A stretch of 64,000 nt of DNA from Piscirickettsiaceae bacterium. GTDB lineage: Bacteria; Pseudomonadota; Gammaproteobacteria; Nitrosococcales; Methylophagaceae. The stretch is taken from contig JABSQM010000005.1 of assembly GCA_013215805.1 (NCBI GenBank), forward strand, positions 124,001 through 188,000, in the 5' to 3' direction. The translations under genes and the position numbers were made by a program. The notes beneath the pieces were generated by a model. It saw nothing but the letters and a program-made list of their open reading frames with translations, searched no databases and had not been told where the DNA came from. The stretch's first letter is position 1, and every line of letters begins with the position of its first letter. This document shows, piece by piece, positions 9,790 to 19,580 of the stretch.

Positions 9790-10578
9790 TCAGTCGACCT
9801 TCGTATAATTTTGCTCTTGTTGGAGATAGCATTTTTTTAATTTTTGTAGGTTGACATTAGGACATTCCCCTCCAAGCTTATGGATGGTCTCAGTCATTTT
9901 CTCAACTCGTTTATCTATAGCATGAATATATTCGATTAGACCATGAATGGCGGCAGCCACAGGATCTATCGTCACATTAGAGGTGCCATACGCATCAAAT
10001 CCTACTGATTGAGCAAGTTTCCGTTGTTGCTTTTCGTCATTCGTTGAACCTGTCTTAACAACGCGACCAGGAACTCCGATAACTGTCTGACCGGCTTTGA
10101 CTTCTTTAATAACGACTGCATTTGAGCCTATCCTTGCTCCTTCATGAAGACAAATTGGACCTAAGACCTTGGCACCCGCACCAACAATGACATTATCAGC
10201 CAATGTTGGGTGGCGCTTACCTTGTCTTGATAGGGTACCGCCTAAAGTTACACCGTGATATAAGGTGCAATCATCACCTATCTCAGCAGTTTCGCCAATT
10301 ACAACACCCATGCCATGATCAATAAAAAATCGGCGTCCAATTATAGCAGCAGGATGAATCTCAATACCTGTAATCCAGCGCCCCACCATAGAGAAAAATC
10401 GAGCAAGCCATTTCATATTCTGTTTCCATAGCCAATGATTCAAACGATGCAATTGTACTGCTTGGACGCCAGGATAGGTGGTAATAATTTCGAAAACATT
10501 ACGTGCTGCTAAATCTCGATCAAATACACAATTGATATCTTCCTTTATTAGTTGCCACAAACTAACTTTTGTTCTCAT
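9790..10578 (-). CDS. cysE: Serine O-acetyltransferase
   Basis: A 262-residue left-handed beta-helix acyltransferase. The SAT core is [40 protein letters not shown] and the hexapeptide turns [20 protein letters not shown]; His of DHGMG and His of YHGVTLGG are the expected active-site residues. It makes O-acetylserine, the acceptor used by CysM. The trmJ-cysE order before isc genes is the CysE2/isc-linked arrangement of Pseudomonas-like bacteria, which suggests a link to Fe-S assembly. The start overlaps the end of trmJ by 17 bp. Confidence 0.92.
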   Translation of the reverse strand: MRTKVSLWQLIKEDINCVFDRDLAARNVFEIITTYPGVQAVQLHRLNHWLWKQNMKWLARFFSMVGRWITGIEIHPAAIIGRRFFIDHGMGVVIGETAEIGDDCTLYHGVTLGGTLSRQGKRHPTLADNVIVGAGAKVLGPICLHEGARIGSNAVVIKEVKAGQTVIGVPGRVVKTGSTNDEKQQRKLAQSVGFDAYGTSNVTIDPVAAAIHGLIEYIHAIDKRVEKMTETIHKLGGECPNVNLQKLKKCYLQQEQNYTKVD

Positions 10579-11308
10579 TATTTCTTCCTCCGTTTATGTC
10601 TGCTGCTCGCAATATACCATGTAATATTTGCAATTCGTTACGATCTAAATCAGCTCGGTTAAATAAGCGCCGTAAACGTCGCATTAATTTTTTAGGATTA
10701 TTAGGATTTAAAAATCCAATTGAGGTTAAGCTTTGTTGAAAATGGTCAAATAAATATTCCATATCATCTGCATTCAGGGCATCTGTAGTTTCACTGATAT
10801 TGTTAACATCAGTTATAGAATCAAAAATCATTTTTAGCTCATAAGCACAAATTTGCACTGCTGCAGCTAGGTTTAGAGAGCTATAATCAGTATTGGTTGG
10901 AATATTAATTAAGTACTGGCAATTGTCTAATTCATTATTTGACAAACCAGAATGTTCTGAACCAAATATAATGGCAATATTAGTTTCATCGTCTAATTGT
11001 TTGATTTGCAATGCAGCATCACGTGGATTAACCACATGTAAAGGTAAATGACGTAATCGTGCACTCATACCATAAATCTTATGGCAGTCAGCAATAGCTG
11101 ATTTTAAGCTATTATGTACAACTGCTTCTTCTAATACATCATCCGCTCCAGATGCTCTTGCTGTAGCTTCTGCATTAGGAAAATTCTTAGGAGTTACCAA
11201 ATGTAGTTTTGATAGACTCATGGTTTTCATTGCTCGTGCTGCCCCCCCAATATTTCCTGGATGTGTGGTGCCAATTAACACAAAGCGGATTTTATCTAAT
11301 ATTGCCAT
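10562..11308 (-). CDS. trmJ: tRNA (cytidine/uridine-2'-O-)-methyltransferase TrmJ
   Basis: A 248-residue SPOUT-class (knotted) methyltransferase. Key motifs are [18 protein letters not shown] near residues 13-30, [16 protein letters not shown], and [17 protein letters not shown]. It 2'-O-methylates position 32 of several tRNAs. It heads the trmJ-cysE-iscA group and overlaps cysE by 17 bp, so translation is probably coupled. A run of seven G in the coding strand encodes part of the NIGGAA motif. The suhB gene that is often divergent from trmJ is not found upstream. Confidence 0.92.
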   Translation of the reverse strand: MAILDKIRFVLIGTTHPGNIGGAARAMKTMSLSKLHLVTPKNFPNAEATARASGADDVLEEAVVHNSLKSAIADCHKIYGMSARLRHLPLHVVNPRDAALQIKQLDDETNIAIIFGSEHSGLSNNELDNCQYLINIPTNTDYSSLNLAAAVQICAYELKMIFDSITDVNNISETTDALNADDMEYLFDHFQQSLTSIGFLNPNNPKKLMRRLRRLFNRADLDRNELQILHGILRAADINGGRNNENKS

Positions 11309-11872
11309 TATAATATCTGGGTAATAGCATTACTATTCATTAGTCATTAATCTTATTGATTCTTGATAAAAATTTAATACCAATATTTTAATAAAAAATC
11401 AACTAAACATTAATCAAATGTTAAAAGTTAATCATAGTACTACACAGTAAGAACATATGACCAAATACATTAGGATGGATAAAATAAATATGGATGTTTT
11501 AATAATGAATGTTATATGAGAACCTACCGTAATGAGAATGGCGATCCTCTCCCAAACTTAATTTATTAGCCTAAATATTCATATCTTCTAGCTCGTTTAT
11601 ACTGCCTATATTCTAAATCACAATTCTCATATCTGTATTACATTTTTAAATTTTTATAATTGCGAAAATACCTCAATATTCAATTAATCCTGGGTATAAC
11701 ATTGTATTAGATATATATTTATCATAATGTAAAATAGCTCATTTATTTAATGATTAATGTATAGATAATGTTAAAAATTAATCAATGGTATATATTTCAA
11801 CCCTATTATATAGATCTATAATAATTTTCCAAATTGTAGCAGTTAGTATATACTTTCTCTATTATATACCTT
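11309..11872. other. Gene-free gap between trmJ and tRNA-Leu
   Basis: About 560 bp of AT-rich sequence. A 63-codon frame (11785-11976) runs through the tRNA gene and is not a gene. No decayed suhB or other gene could be recognised. Confidence 0.5.
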
Positions 11873-11957
11873 GCCGGGGTGGTGAAATTGGCAAACACGC
11901 TGGATTCAAAATTCAGTTTCTTCGGAAATGGGGGTTCGATCCCCCCCCCCGGCACCA
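11873..11957 (+). tRNA. tRNA-Leu (anticodon CAA)
   Basis: An 85-nt class II tRNA. The acceptor GCCGGGG pairs perfectly with CCCCGGC. The anticodon loop TTCAAAA gives CAA, which reads UUG. The short variable arm is followed by a T stem GGGGG/CCCCC around TTCGATC, and ACCA is encoded. The 3' side contains ten C in a row because the T stem and acceptor abut. Confidence 0.97.
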
Positions 11958-12177
11958 AGTTAATTATGAAATTTAATTCAGTTAAAATATTTGTGATAAG
12001 TTTAATGAACCGTGGTTCATTAATAATTAAATATTATTAATGCTGGATAATATTAGGTATAAAAATATTTTAATTTATTAAACAGGGTATTATTTAAATG
12101 TCAATATAAGTGATATATGGCTTGTTCTATGAATTGCAAAGATCGTACATATGCATTATTGTGCCCATGAAACTATT

Positions 12178-12253
12178 TGGCGCGCCCGGCACGATTTGAA
12201 CGTGCGACCGCCTGGTTCGTAGCCAGGTACTCTATCCACTGAGCTACGGGCGC
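12178..12253 (-). tRNA. tRNA-Arg (anticodon ACG)
   Basis: A 76-nt cloverleaf with acceptor GCGCCCG/CGGGCGC, anticodon stem CCTGG/CCAGG around CTACGAA (ACG, expected to be edited to ICG) and T stem GCACG/CGTGC around TTCAAAT. GCCA is encoded at the 3' end. Together with tRNA-Ser and csrA it keeps the alaS-lysC-csrA-tRNA order of Pseudomonas-like genomes. Confidence 0.97.
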
Positions 12254-12290
12254 TATTAATTATATACCATATTTTTATCTAAGATTATCC

Positions 12291-12381
12291 TGGCGGAGAG
12301 CGAGGGATTCGAACCCTCGATAGCCTATTAAGCTATACATCCTTAGCAGGGGTGCGCCTTCAGCCGCTCGGCCAGCTCTCC
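12291..12381 (-). tRNA. tRNA-Ser (anticodon GCU)
   Basis: A 91-nt class II tRNA with acceptor GGAGAGC/GCTCTCC, a long variable arm (TATAGC...GGCTAT), T stem CGAGG/CCTCG and encoded GCCA. The anticodon loop CTGCTAA gives GCU, reading AGC/AGU. The anticodon stem CACCC/GGATG has one C-A mismatch in the middle, where relatives have a full G-C or A-U pair. Confidence 0.96.
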
Positions 12382-12441
12382 ATTATCTGACACTTTAATT
12401 ATATCTGGCTTTAAACTAATTATCTAGTAATTATTACAAAA

Positions 12442-12627
12442 CTATTTTACATTTGATTGATGCTTTTCTGCTTGAATACGATCATATATTTCTTCACGAT
12501 GTACCGAGATATCTTTTGGTTCATCAACGCCAATTCTAACTTGGTTTCCTTTGATACCTAGAATATTTACTACCACATCATCACCAATAATAAGTGACTC
12601 GCCAACACGTCGGGTAAGTATTAACAT
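12442..12627 (-). CDS. csrA: Carbon storage regulator CsrA
   Basis: A 61-residue protein with the full CsrA signature: [18 protein letters not shown], then [21 protein letters not shown]. The dimer binds GGA motifs in mRNA leaders and controls translation and stability. AAGGAA stands just before the ATG, giving a GGA in its own ribosome site, so self-repression is plausible. It sits between tRNA-Ser and lysC as in Pseudomonas-like bacteria. No CsrB/CsrC-like sRNA is visible in the window. Confidence 0.96.
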   Translation of the reverse strand: MLILTRRVGESLIIGDDVVVNILGIKGNQVRIGVDEPKDISVHREEIYDRIQAEKHQSNVK

Positions 12628-12793
12628 TATTTTTCCTTGACTATCTGTGTGCTTTATTAAATTGAGGGGAAAGAAAATAGAATTTTTTCATATTAAATAG
12701 GTCTCGTGTCTGGAAATATCTATTTGCTAATTTTATAGTATCTATTCAAGTCATGTGTAGTAACGTTCTCTTCACATTATCATTAGAAGCCTT

Positions 12794-12808
12794 CTCCTCG
12801 CTGAGGAG
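12794..12808. other. 6-bp GC hairpin between lysC and csrA
   Basis: CTCCTC and GAGGAG form a stem with the 3-base loop GCT, just after the lysC stop codon as read on the minus strand. No T-run follows, so it is only a possible terminator or mRNA stabiliser. Next to it a 12-bp direct repeat AGGAATATCTTA occurs at 12807-12818 and 12821-12832; the second copy includes the lysC stop. Confidence 0.3.
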
Positions 12809-12829
12809 GAATATCTTAACAGGAATATC

Positions 12830-14074
12830 TTATATTATCGAATTGTTATTTTGATAGAATTCTCGATCAAGATTAAATGCTTTGTGGAGTGCTCTAACTC
12901 CGGCTTCTAAGTATTCTTCATTAACAACTACAGATATTTTTATTTCTGAAGTAGATATCATACTAATATTAATATCTTGCCTTGCTAAAGCGCCAAACAT
13001 AGTGCTGGCGACACCTGCATGTGAACGCATACCAACACCGACAACGGAAATCTTAGCAATTCTATTATTTCCAGATACCTTTTGAGCACCTAAGTGATCT
13101 GCTGTATTCTTTAATATTTTAAAGGCGTTGTCATAATTATTGCGATGAATCGTGAAGGTAAAGTCTGTTGTCAAATTATGACCTGTGTTTTGAATGATCA
13201 TATCAACTTCTATATTGTCACTAGCTATTGGTCCCAGTATCTGTAATGCTATGCCAGGATGATCTGGAACGCCAGAAATGGTTAATTTGGCTTCATCTCG
13301 GCTAAAAGCAATACCGGAAATATGAGCTTGCTCCATTTTAGAATTTTCATCCATAATTATGGTACCTCCTCCTTGCTTGAAGGAAGATAATACGCGTAGT
13401 GGAATATTATATTTGCTGGCAAATTCGACGCTGCGAATTTGCAAAACTTTGGCACCTAGACTGGCCATTTCAAGCATTTCTTCAAACGTGAGTTTGCTAA
13501 GTCGCCTAGCTTCGTGCACTACCCTTGGATCTGTTGTGTAAACCCCATCAACATCTGTATATATCTGGCATTCATCGGCTTTGAATGATGCAGCGAGTGC
13601 GACAGCAGTTGTATCAGAACCTCCACGACCTAATGTAGTTATATTACCATATTCATCACAACCCTGAAATCCGGCCACTACAACAATCTTGCCTTGAGCG
13701 AGATCTTCATTAATTTTAACATTATCAATTTTTATAATACGAGCTTTGTTATGTGTCCTGTCTGTCAATATTCTAACTTGACTGCCAGTGTATGAGGTCG
13801 CATGAATGTCTAGTTGTTCCAATGCTAAGGAAAGCAGGGCAATGGTGACTTGCTCGCCAGTTGATATCAGAACATCAAGCTCACGACCTTGAGGATGTTC
13901 ATTAATTTCGTTAGCAAGATCTAATAGTCTATTAGTTTCACCATTCATAGCAGAAACAATTACGATTAGATCATGTCCTTTTTTTTTATGAGCGGCTAAT
14001 TGTTTGGCTACTCTCTTAATGCGTTTTATTGTACCAACTGAAGTTCCACCATATTTTTGTACAATTAAAGACAT
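12830..14074 (-). CDS. lysC: Aspartate kinase
   Basis: A 414-residue monofunctional aspartokinase: the kinase domain starts with VQKYGGTSVGT (residues 5-15), has the TLGRGGSDTTAVALAA motif, and ends in two ACT domains (ISGVPDHPGIALQILGPIAS, then SVVGVGMRSHAGVASTMFGA). It commits aspartate to lysine, threonine, methionine and meso-diaminopimelate, so it is needed for peptidoglycan even if amino acids are imported. The ACT domains suggest feedback control by end products. It follows alaS by 3 bp. Confidence 0.95.
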   Translation of the reverse strand: MSLIVQKYGGTSVGTIKRIKRVAKQLAAHKKKGHDLIVIVSAMNGETNRLLDLANEINEHPQGRELDVLISTGEQVTIALLSLALEQLDIHATSYTGSQVRILTDRTHNKARIIKIDNVKINEDLAQGKIVVVAGFQGCDEYGNITTLGRGGSDTTAVALAASFKADECQIYTDVDGVYTTDPRVVHEARRLSKLTFEEMLEMASLGAKVLQIRSVEFASKYNIPLRVLSSFKQGGGTIIMDENSKMEQAHISGIAFSRDEAKLTISGVPDHPGIALQILGPIASDNIEVDMIIQNTGHNLTTDFTFTIHRNNYDNAFKILKNTADHLGAQKVSGNNRIAKISVVGVGMRSHAGVASTMFGALARQDINISMISTSEIKISVVVNEEYLEAGVRALHKAFNLDREFYQNNNSII

Positions 14075-14077
14075 AGC

Positions 14078-16684
14078 TTATTTTTCCAACTGTAAACTGA
14101 CCCATTTATTGACTGAACTTAATGCTATTGATAGATTTTGAGGTTTATTACCTCCTCCTTGTGCGATGCCTGGACGACCACCGCCTTTACCACCAACCTG
14201 AAATGCCACATAATTAACAAGATCACTAGCTCTAATTTTTTCTATGATATCTTCAGTTACACCTGCAATAAGCGTAATTTTATAGCCATCAATAGTAGAT
14301 AAGATGATCACGGCACTGCCTAATTTATTTTTTAGCCAATGTACTGTATCACGCATACTACCACTTTCAACGCCGTTAAGCTGTGATGCTATTACCTTAA
14401 TACCATTAATATTTTTGGTATGATACTGTAAATCACTGCCAATTTTAATAGCTAATCTACCCTTAAGTATTTTTAATTCCTTTCCCAAATGGCGTTCATG
14501 TTCTAATAATTGGGTAATTTTTTTCTCAATGTCATCCGATTTAGATCTCATGAGGGCTGATATCTTTTTTAAACGTGTTTCATTTCTTTCAATATATTTC
14601 AGAGCAGTTTCGCCAGTAACGGCCTCAATGCGCCTCATTCCAGATGCTATACTTATTTCAGAAGTAACTTTTATTAGGCCAATATCACCGGTACGCTTAG
14701 CATGCGTACCGCCACACAGTTCAGTAGAAAAATCACCCATACGTAATACTCGTACTTTTTCATCATATTTTTCACTAAAAAGAGCTATTGCGCCACTTCG
14801 TTTAGCATCATCCAAGTTCATTATGTTGGTTTCAATTTCATGGTTAAATCTAATTTTCTGATTTACTAATAGTTCAATGTCCCTAATTTTTTGTCTATCT
14901 ATTGGTTCAAAATGGGAAAATCCGAATCGTAAATGTTGTGCATTTACCAATGATCCATTTTGTCTAATATGGTTGCCTAATATTTGTTTCAAAGCGGCAT
15001 GTAATAAATGTGTGGCAGAGTGGTTTAGTGCTGTCGCATTACGGTTGCACTCGTCAATATGAGCTGTAACTGTTTCTCCTACTTCAAGTGTGCCGTATTG
15101 GCAGACACCAATATGAGTAAAGGCCATATCTTGTTTTTGAGTACTTTTAACATTAAAGTTGGCAGTTTCAGTAAATATATGTCCCATATCTCCTATTTGA
15201 CCTCCAGATTCCGCATAGAAAACAGAGTTATCTAATACTATAATGCCATTCTGATTCTCGAATAATTGTTTTACAAATATTTTGTTAACTATTATATTAC
15301 TGATAGTTGCCTTATTCTTAGTTTGATCGTAACCGCAAAATTTTGTTGTCTCATTGATAGAGATTCGCTTGGATAATATTTTTGTGCATTGACCAGATGA
15401 ACGTGAACGAAGTCTCTGCTCTTCAATTCTCTGCTCGAAATCAACAACATCTATAGTTAAGTTTCGTTCACGAACAATTGAAGCCGTTAAATCAACAGGA
15501 AACCCATAGGTATCATATAATAAAAATGCAGTTTTACCTGAAATTATTTTTTTAGATCCTTCATCAATGGCCTGTTCAAGAATTTTTAGACCGTTTTCTA
15601 AAGTATAAGCAAAACGAATCTCCTCTTGTTTTAGGGAACGTTCAACGATATCTTGAGTTTTCTTTAATTCGGGAAATGATTTACCCATTTTAGAGACCAA
15701 TGGAGTAACTAATTTATGAAAAAAATTATCCTTTAGTCCCAATTTGTGACCATGACGAATAGCTCTACGTATTATTCGTCGTAAAACATAGCCTCGTCCT
15801 TCATTAGAAGGTTGTATTCCATCGGTAATCATAAATACACAAGAGCGAATATGATCTGCGATTACGCGTAAAGAAGTATTGGATGCATCCTTCGTACCTG
15901 AGAGAACCTGAATAGAACTAATTAGATGCCTGAATATGTCAATATCATAATTATTATGCACATTTTGCACTATCGCTACTAAACGCTCTAAACCCATGCC
16001 CGTATCTATTGATGGTTTTGGTAATGGCGTCAATCTGCCTGTAGAATCACGGTAATACTGCATGAAGACAAGATTCCAAATTTCTATATAACGATCTCCA
16101 TCTTCGTTAATCGTACCAGGCGGCCCGCCAGGTATATTGGCACCATGGTCATAAAAAATTTCTGAACAGGGACCACAGAGACCAGCATCATCACCCATCG
16201 ACCAAAAATTATCTTTGGCGCCAATGCGTGAGAAGCGGCTAGAGGAAGCACCTATCTCCTTCAACCAAATATCCTCTGATTCGTTATCTTCTTCAAATAC
16301 GGTAATCCAGAGTCTATCTTCGGGTAGTTCCAGTGTTATAGTCAGAAACTCCCAAGCATAATGAATTGCTTCACGCTTAAAGTAATCACCGAAACTAAAA
16401 TTTCCCAACATTTCAAAAAATGTATGGTGACGAGCGTTATAACCTACGTTTTCTAAATCATTATGTTTGCCACCAGCACGAAGACAGCGCTGACTTGTGA
16501 CAGCTCGGCTATATTTCCTAACCTCTCGTCCAAGAAATAATTCTTTAAATTGGACCATACCTGCGTTGGTGAATAATAACGTGGAGTCGTTATCAGGTAT
16601 GAGGGGACCACTATCCACAATTTCATGACCCTTACTTGCAAAAAAGTTAAAAAAAGATTGTCTGATATCTGAACTACTTCTCAT
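14078..16684 (-). CDS. alaS: Alanine--tRNA ligase
   Basis: An 868-residue class II synthetase of normal length. The catalytic domain has HHTFFEMLGNFSFGDYFK. The editing domain keeps the zinc ligands HSATHLLH and LCGGTH. The C-Ala domain ends in GGKGGGRPGIAQGGG. It charges tRNA-Ala and hydrolyses mischarged Ser/Gly. It is followed closely by lysC. The usual upstream genes recA and recX are not found in the 484 bp upstream. Confidence 0.96.
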   Translation of the reverse strand: MRSSSDIRQSFFNFFASKGHEIVDSGPLIPDNDSTLLFTNAGMVQFKELFLGREVRKYSRAVTSQRCLRAGGKHNDLENVGYNARHHTFFEMLGNFSFGDYFKREAIHYAWEFLTITLELPEDRLWITVFEEDNESEDIWLKEIGASSSRFSRIGAKDNFWSMGDDAGLCGPCSEIFYDHGANIPGGPPGTINEDGDRYIEIWNLVFMQYYRDSTGRLTPLPKPSIDTGMGLERLVAIVQNVHNNYDIDIFRHLISSIQVLSGTKDASNTSLRVIADHIRSCVFMITDGIQPSNEGRGYVLRRIIRRAIRHGHKLGLKDNFFHKLVTPLVSKMGKSFPELKKTQDIVERSLKQEEIRFAYTLENGLKILEQAIDEGSKKIISGKTAFLLYDTYGFPVDLTASIVRERNLTIDVVDFEQRIEEQRLRSRSSGQCTKILSKRISINETTKFCGYDQTKNKATISNIIVNKIFVKQLFENQNGIIVLDNSVFYAESGGQIGDMGHIFTETANFNVKSTQKQDMAFTHIGVCQYGTLEVGETVTAHIDECNRNATALNHSATHLLHAALKQILGNHIRQNGSLVNAQHLRFGFSHFEPIDRQKIRDIELLVNQKIRFNHEIETNIMNLDDAKRSGAIALFSEKYDEKVRVLRMGDFSTELCGGTHAKRTGDIGLIKVTSEISIASGMRRIEAVTGETALKYIERNETRLKKISALMRSKSDDIEKKITQLLEHERHLGKELKILKGRLAIKIGSDLQYHTKNINGIKVIASQLNGVESGSMRDTVHWLKNKLGSAVIILSTIDGYKITLIAGVTEDIIEKIRASDLVNYVAFQVGGKGGGRPGIAQGGGNKPQNLSIALSSVNKWVSLQLEK

Positions 16685-17168
16685 TATTTTAAATAATTTT
16701 TGGTTGGTTATTGCTATGTGGAATCCGCTAATATTATCAATTTTATCGTCAATGAAATCACACCTGCAATATATTTTTATATCATTTGAGATTATGCAAA
16801 TAATATCTGGATGTATGACAGTATCTATTTTTCTCTAATATCATTAAATTATAGAGAATATATTTTACAAATATATCATGAATACATGTGTAACGCAGTT
16901 ATCCATACCATATACCTGGTATAAATGACATGGGATTTTAATTGTATTATCATCTGGTCGTGTGCATCCTGAACGACACCATTCTTTATGGAATAATGAT
17001 ATTATTATCATTATCCCATATTAATAAAACATTCACTAATATTATTAATAATAATTTAATGAATGCGCTATTATGAACTAGTATTATAACTTATAAATGA
17101 TTCAATTAGGGTTGTTGAAGTCATTAATAGAATAAGGAGAGAGTGTATTCATATATAAATTATAATTC
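16685..17168. other. Gap between alaS and trpC with a Fur-box-like palindrome
   Basis: About 480 bp without a gene; recA/recX remnants were looked for and not recognised. The one structured element is a perfect 9-bp inverted repeat, ATAATGATA at 16993-17001 and TATCATTAT at 17006-17014, around the loop TTAT. Its half-sites match the Fur consensus half-site, though the spacing is a few bases wider than the 19-bp Fur box. Confidence 0.35.
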
Positions 17169-17978
17169 TTATATAGTACTAAAATTAAATAATTTACCGA
17201 GCTGTACACCAGGATCTACAGCACATATAAATGCTTCTCCCACTAAAAAAGCATTTACTTTATTTTCTTTCATTAATGCTACGTCGGAGGAGGAATTAAT
17301 TCCACTTTCCGTAATTACCGTATAACTATTTGAAATACAATTTAATAGATTTAAAGTGGTGTCAAGATTTATTTCGAAAGTATCCAAATCACGATTATTG
17401 ATACCAATTAAGGGTAGGTTCAATAACAGAGTTCGTTCAAGTTCAGCTATGTTATGAACTTCTACTAGAACATCCATGCCAAGTTGCATGGCAAGATTGG
17501 AGAAATGACATAATTGCTCATCATGTAAAATAGAAGCAATTAATAAGATACAGTCGGCATCAATTGCTCGAGTCTCATACACTTGATAGGGATCAATAAT
17601 AAAATCCTTGCGAAGGATTGGCAAGGAAGAGACCCCACGAACCTCCTTTATATGAAGTTCATCTCCTTGGAAAAATTTGTTATCTGTTACAATTGATAAG
17701 CATGATGCTCCATATTCTTCATAGCTCTTAGCAATATCAGCAGGTACAAAATCTTTGCGTAATAAACCTTTACTGGGAGATGCTTTTTTTATTTCTGCGA
17801 TAACCGCTGAATCTCCAACATTAATTTTTGTCTCAATAGCATCAATAAATCCACGGACTGGACTTGCTACTTCAGCAAGCTCAATAATCTGTCGTAATGT
17901 TATATTTTTTCTACGTTCAGTTATTTCTTCAGCTTTATTTTTAATAATTATTTTTAATATATCGGTTTTTTTTACCAT
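17169..17978 (-). CDS. trpC: Indole-3-glycerol-phosphate synthase
   Basis: A 269-residue TIM barrel of normal single-function TrpC length. Motifs include VIAEIKKASPSKGLLRKDF near the N-terminus, LPILRKDFIIDPYQVYE, IGINNRDLDTFEI and VITESGINSSSDV. It converts CdRP to indole-3-glycerol phosphate in tryptophan synthesis. It lies 9 bp after trpD on the same strand. The gene looks intact although trpG next door is dead. Confidence 0.94.
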   Translation of the reverse strand: MVKKTDILKIIIKNKAEEITERRKNITLRQIIELAEVASPVRGFIDAIETKINVGDSAVIAEIKKASPSKGLLRKDFVPADIAKSYEEYGASCLSIVTDNKFFQGDELHIKEVRGVSSLPILRKDFIIDPYQVYETRAIDADCILLIASILHDEQLCHFSNLAMQLGMDVLVEVHNIAELERTLLLNLPLIGINNRDLDTFEINLDTTLNLLNCISNSYTVITESGINSSSDVALMKENKVNAFLVGEAFICAVDPGVQLGKLFNFSTI

Positions 17979-17987
17979 GTGATAGCC

Positions 17988-19007
17988 CTAGTTATCATCA
18001 TTGGTCTTTGCGATAAATGCATGTAATTTTCTTTGAGATGAGCCATTATCAATATGCTCTTTTGCTATTTCAATACCATCAGATAGTGAAATAGATAAAT
18101 TTGCAACATATATAGCGGCACCTGCATTTAGGCAAACTATATCACGGGCTGGACCCTTCTTACCAGCAAAAATGGACTTTATAATTGTTAAACTTTGCTT
18201 AGCATCTCTAACCACAAGTTGATTGATATTTTCTCGTTTAAAACCAAAATCTTCGGGTTCAATTGTATAAGTGGTAATTCTACCGTCATTAAGTTCTGCG
18301 ACATAGCTTTTAGAGCCAATGCTAATTTCATCGAGACCATCTGCAGCATGGACAACTAAAACATGTTGACTACTAAGTTCTTTAAGTACTTGAGCCATGG
18401 GCATCACCCATTTTTTATCAAATACACCAAGGAGTTGATGCTTAACTCTAGCTGGATTAGTTAGTGGACCCAGTAGATTAAATATAGTTCGTACGGCCAT
18501 TTCACGGCGAGGTTTTATAGTATGCTTCATGCCGATATGATATTTCTGAGCAAACATGAATCCAATACCAACACTTTCAATGCAACTTTTTACTTGTTGT
18601 GGTGTAATGTCTAAATTAACACCTGCTGCTTCTAGAACATCAGCACTGCCTGAACCACTACTGATCGATCGGTTACCGTGTTTAGCTACAGTTGCTCCGG
18701 CAGCGGCAACTACAAAAGCGCTAGCTGTTGAAACATTAAAGATACTAGAAAAATCTCCACCTGTACCACAGGTATCAACAATATGATCACCTGTAATATT
18801 TACTGGAACATCAAGATCGCGCATTACTTTTGCAGCGGCGGTAAATTCAGCTACAGTTTCACCTTTCATATGTAGGCCTACCAAAAATCCACCTATTTGT
18901 GCTGAAGTGGCATTGCCCATCATAATAGCTTTCATCACCTCCTGCATCTCATTACATGTTAGATCCTTTCCTCGCATAACGTTTTTTATCGCTGCTTGCA
19001 AATTCAT
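17988..19007 (-). CDS. trpD: Anthranilate phosphoribosyltransferase
   Basis: A 339-residue protein of normal length. It has the PRPP/anthranilate motifs DTCGTGGDFSSIFNVSTAS and AKHGNRSISSGSGSADVLE; the latter has Gly where many relatives have Lys or Arg before SGSAD. It transfers phosphoribose to anthranilate. It overlaps neither neighbour: trpC follows after 9 bp and the trpG pseudogene precedes it. The frame is fully open, so it is probably still expressed. Confidence 0.93.
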   Translation of the reverse strand: MNLQAAIKNVMRGKDLTCNEMQEVMKAIMMGNATSAQIGGFLVGLHMKGETVAEFTAAAKVMRDLDVPVNITGDHIVDTCGTGGDFSSIFNVSTASAFVVAAAGATVAKHGNRSISSGSGSADVLEAAGVNLDITPQQVKSCIESVGIGFMFAQKYHIGMKHTIKPRREMAVRTIFNLLGPLTNPARVKHQLLGVFDKKWVMPMAQVLKELSSQHVLVVHAADGLDEISIGSKSYVAELNDGRITTYTIEPEDFGFKRENINQLVVRDAKQSLTIIKSIFAGKKGPARDIVCLNAGAAIYVANLSISLSDGIEIAKEHIDNGSSQRKLHAFIAKTNDDN

Positions 19008-19017
19008 GGTTATCCGT

Positions 19018-19575
19018 TAAATTATCAGCGGTCAATAAAATTTGTAAGTAATTTATGACCCTGCTTAGTTAAAATGTATTCAGGGTGAAATTGTTCACCC
19101 TAAAATTGTTATACCTGATACTCATAATCTCATCTGGTTGGACATCATATTTTGTATCAAGGCCATAATCTCAAAATAATTAGGCATGGTAATTTTATTC
19201 ATGACTAGTAAATAATGTCGTATTGCTTTGATTGGTCTTATTAAACCTTTGAAGAGGTTTTTATTATCTAAGTATATAAGAGTCCTATGTATAATCCCTC
19301 TCGAATTATAAATGTTGCTACCAGAATCATGATCTATATATTAATGTCCAAGTCAAGCGCCAAGAATAGGTATTTTTCTTAAAAATATCTAATGAATCCA
19401 AATACATACAGGTTCTATTCGGTGTACATGGACCTGGCGAGATGATAATTTTTATGAAGCCTATCTCGCAGTGTAATTCCATTATTGTAATGTACCTGCA
19501 CATTGGAACTAATATTTCCAGAATATCGTTTAGATTGTATATAAATGAGCTGTGATTGTCTAGCATTAACATCAT
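19018..19575 (-). pseudogene. trpG: trpG pseudogene (anthranilate synthase glutamine amidotransferase)
   Basis: The N-terminal 70 codons still read as TrpG/PabA (LMLDNHSSFIYNLNDIL, then IIISPGPCTPNR). After a frameshift near 19380 the nucleophile elbow reads G-A-stop-L-G-H-stop where GVCLGHQ is expected: the catalytic Cys codon is TGA and the Gln codon is TAA. The C-terminus is visible in another frame just before trpD (QFHPEYILTKQGHKLLTNF). It is clearly inactive. An 82-codon open frame at 19327-19575 is only its N-terminal fragment. Confidence 0.9.
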
Positions 19576-19580
19576 TTAAT

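Noticed and set aside
11785-11976. 63-codon frame across tRNA-Leu
   Set aside because: It runs straight through the tRNA gene, which folds perfectly; it is not protein coding.
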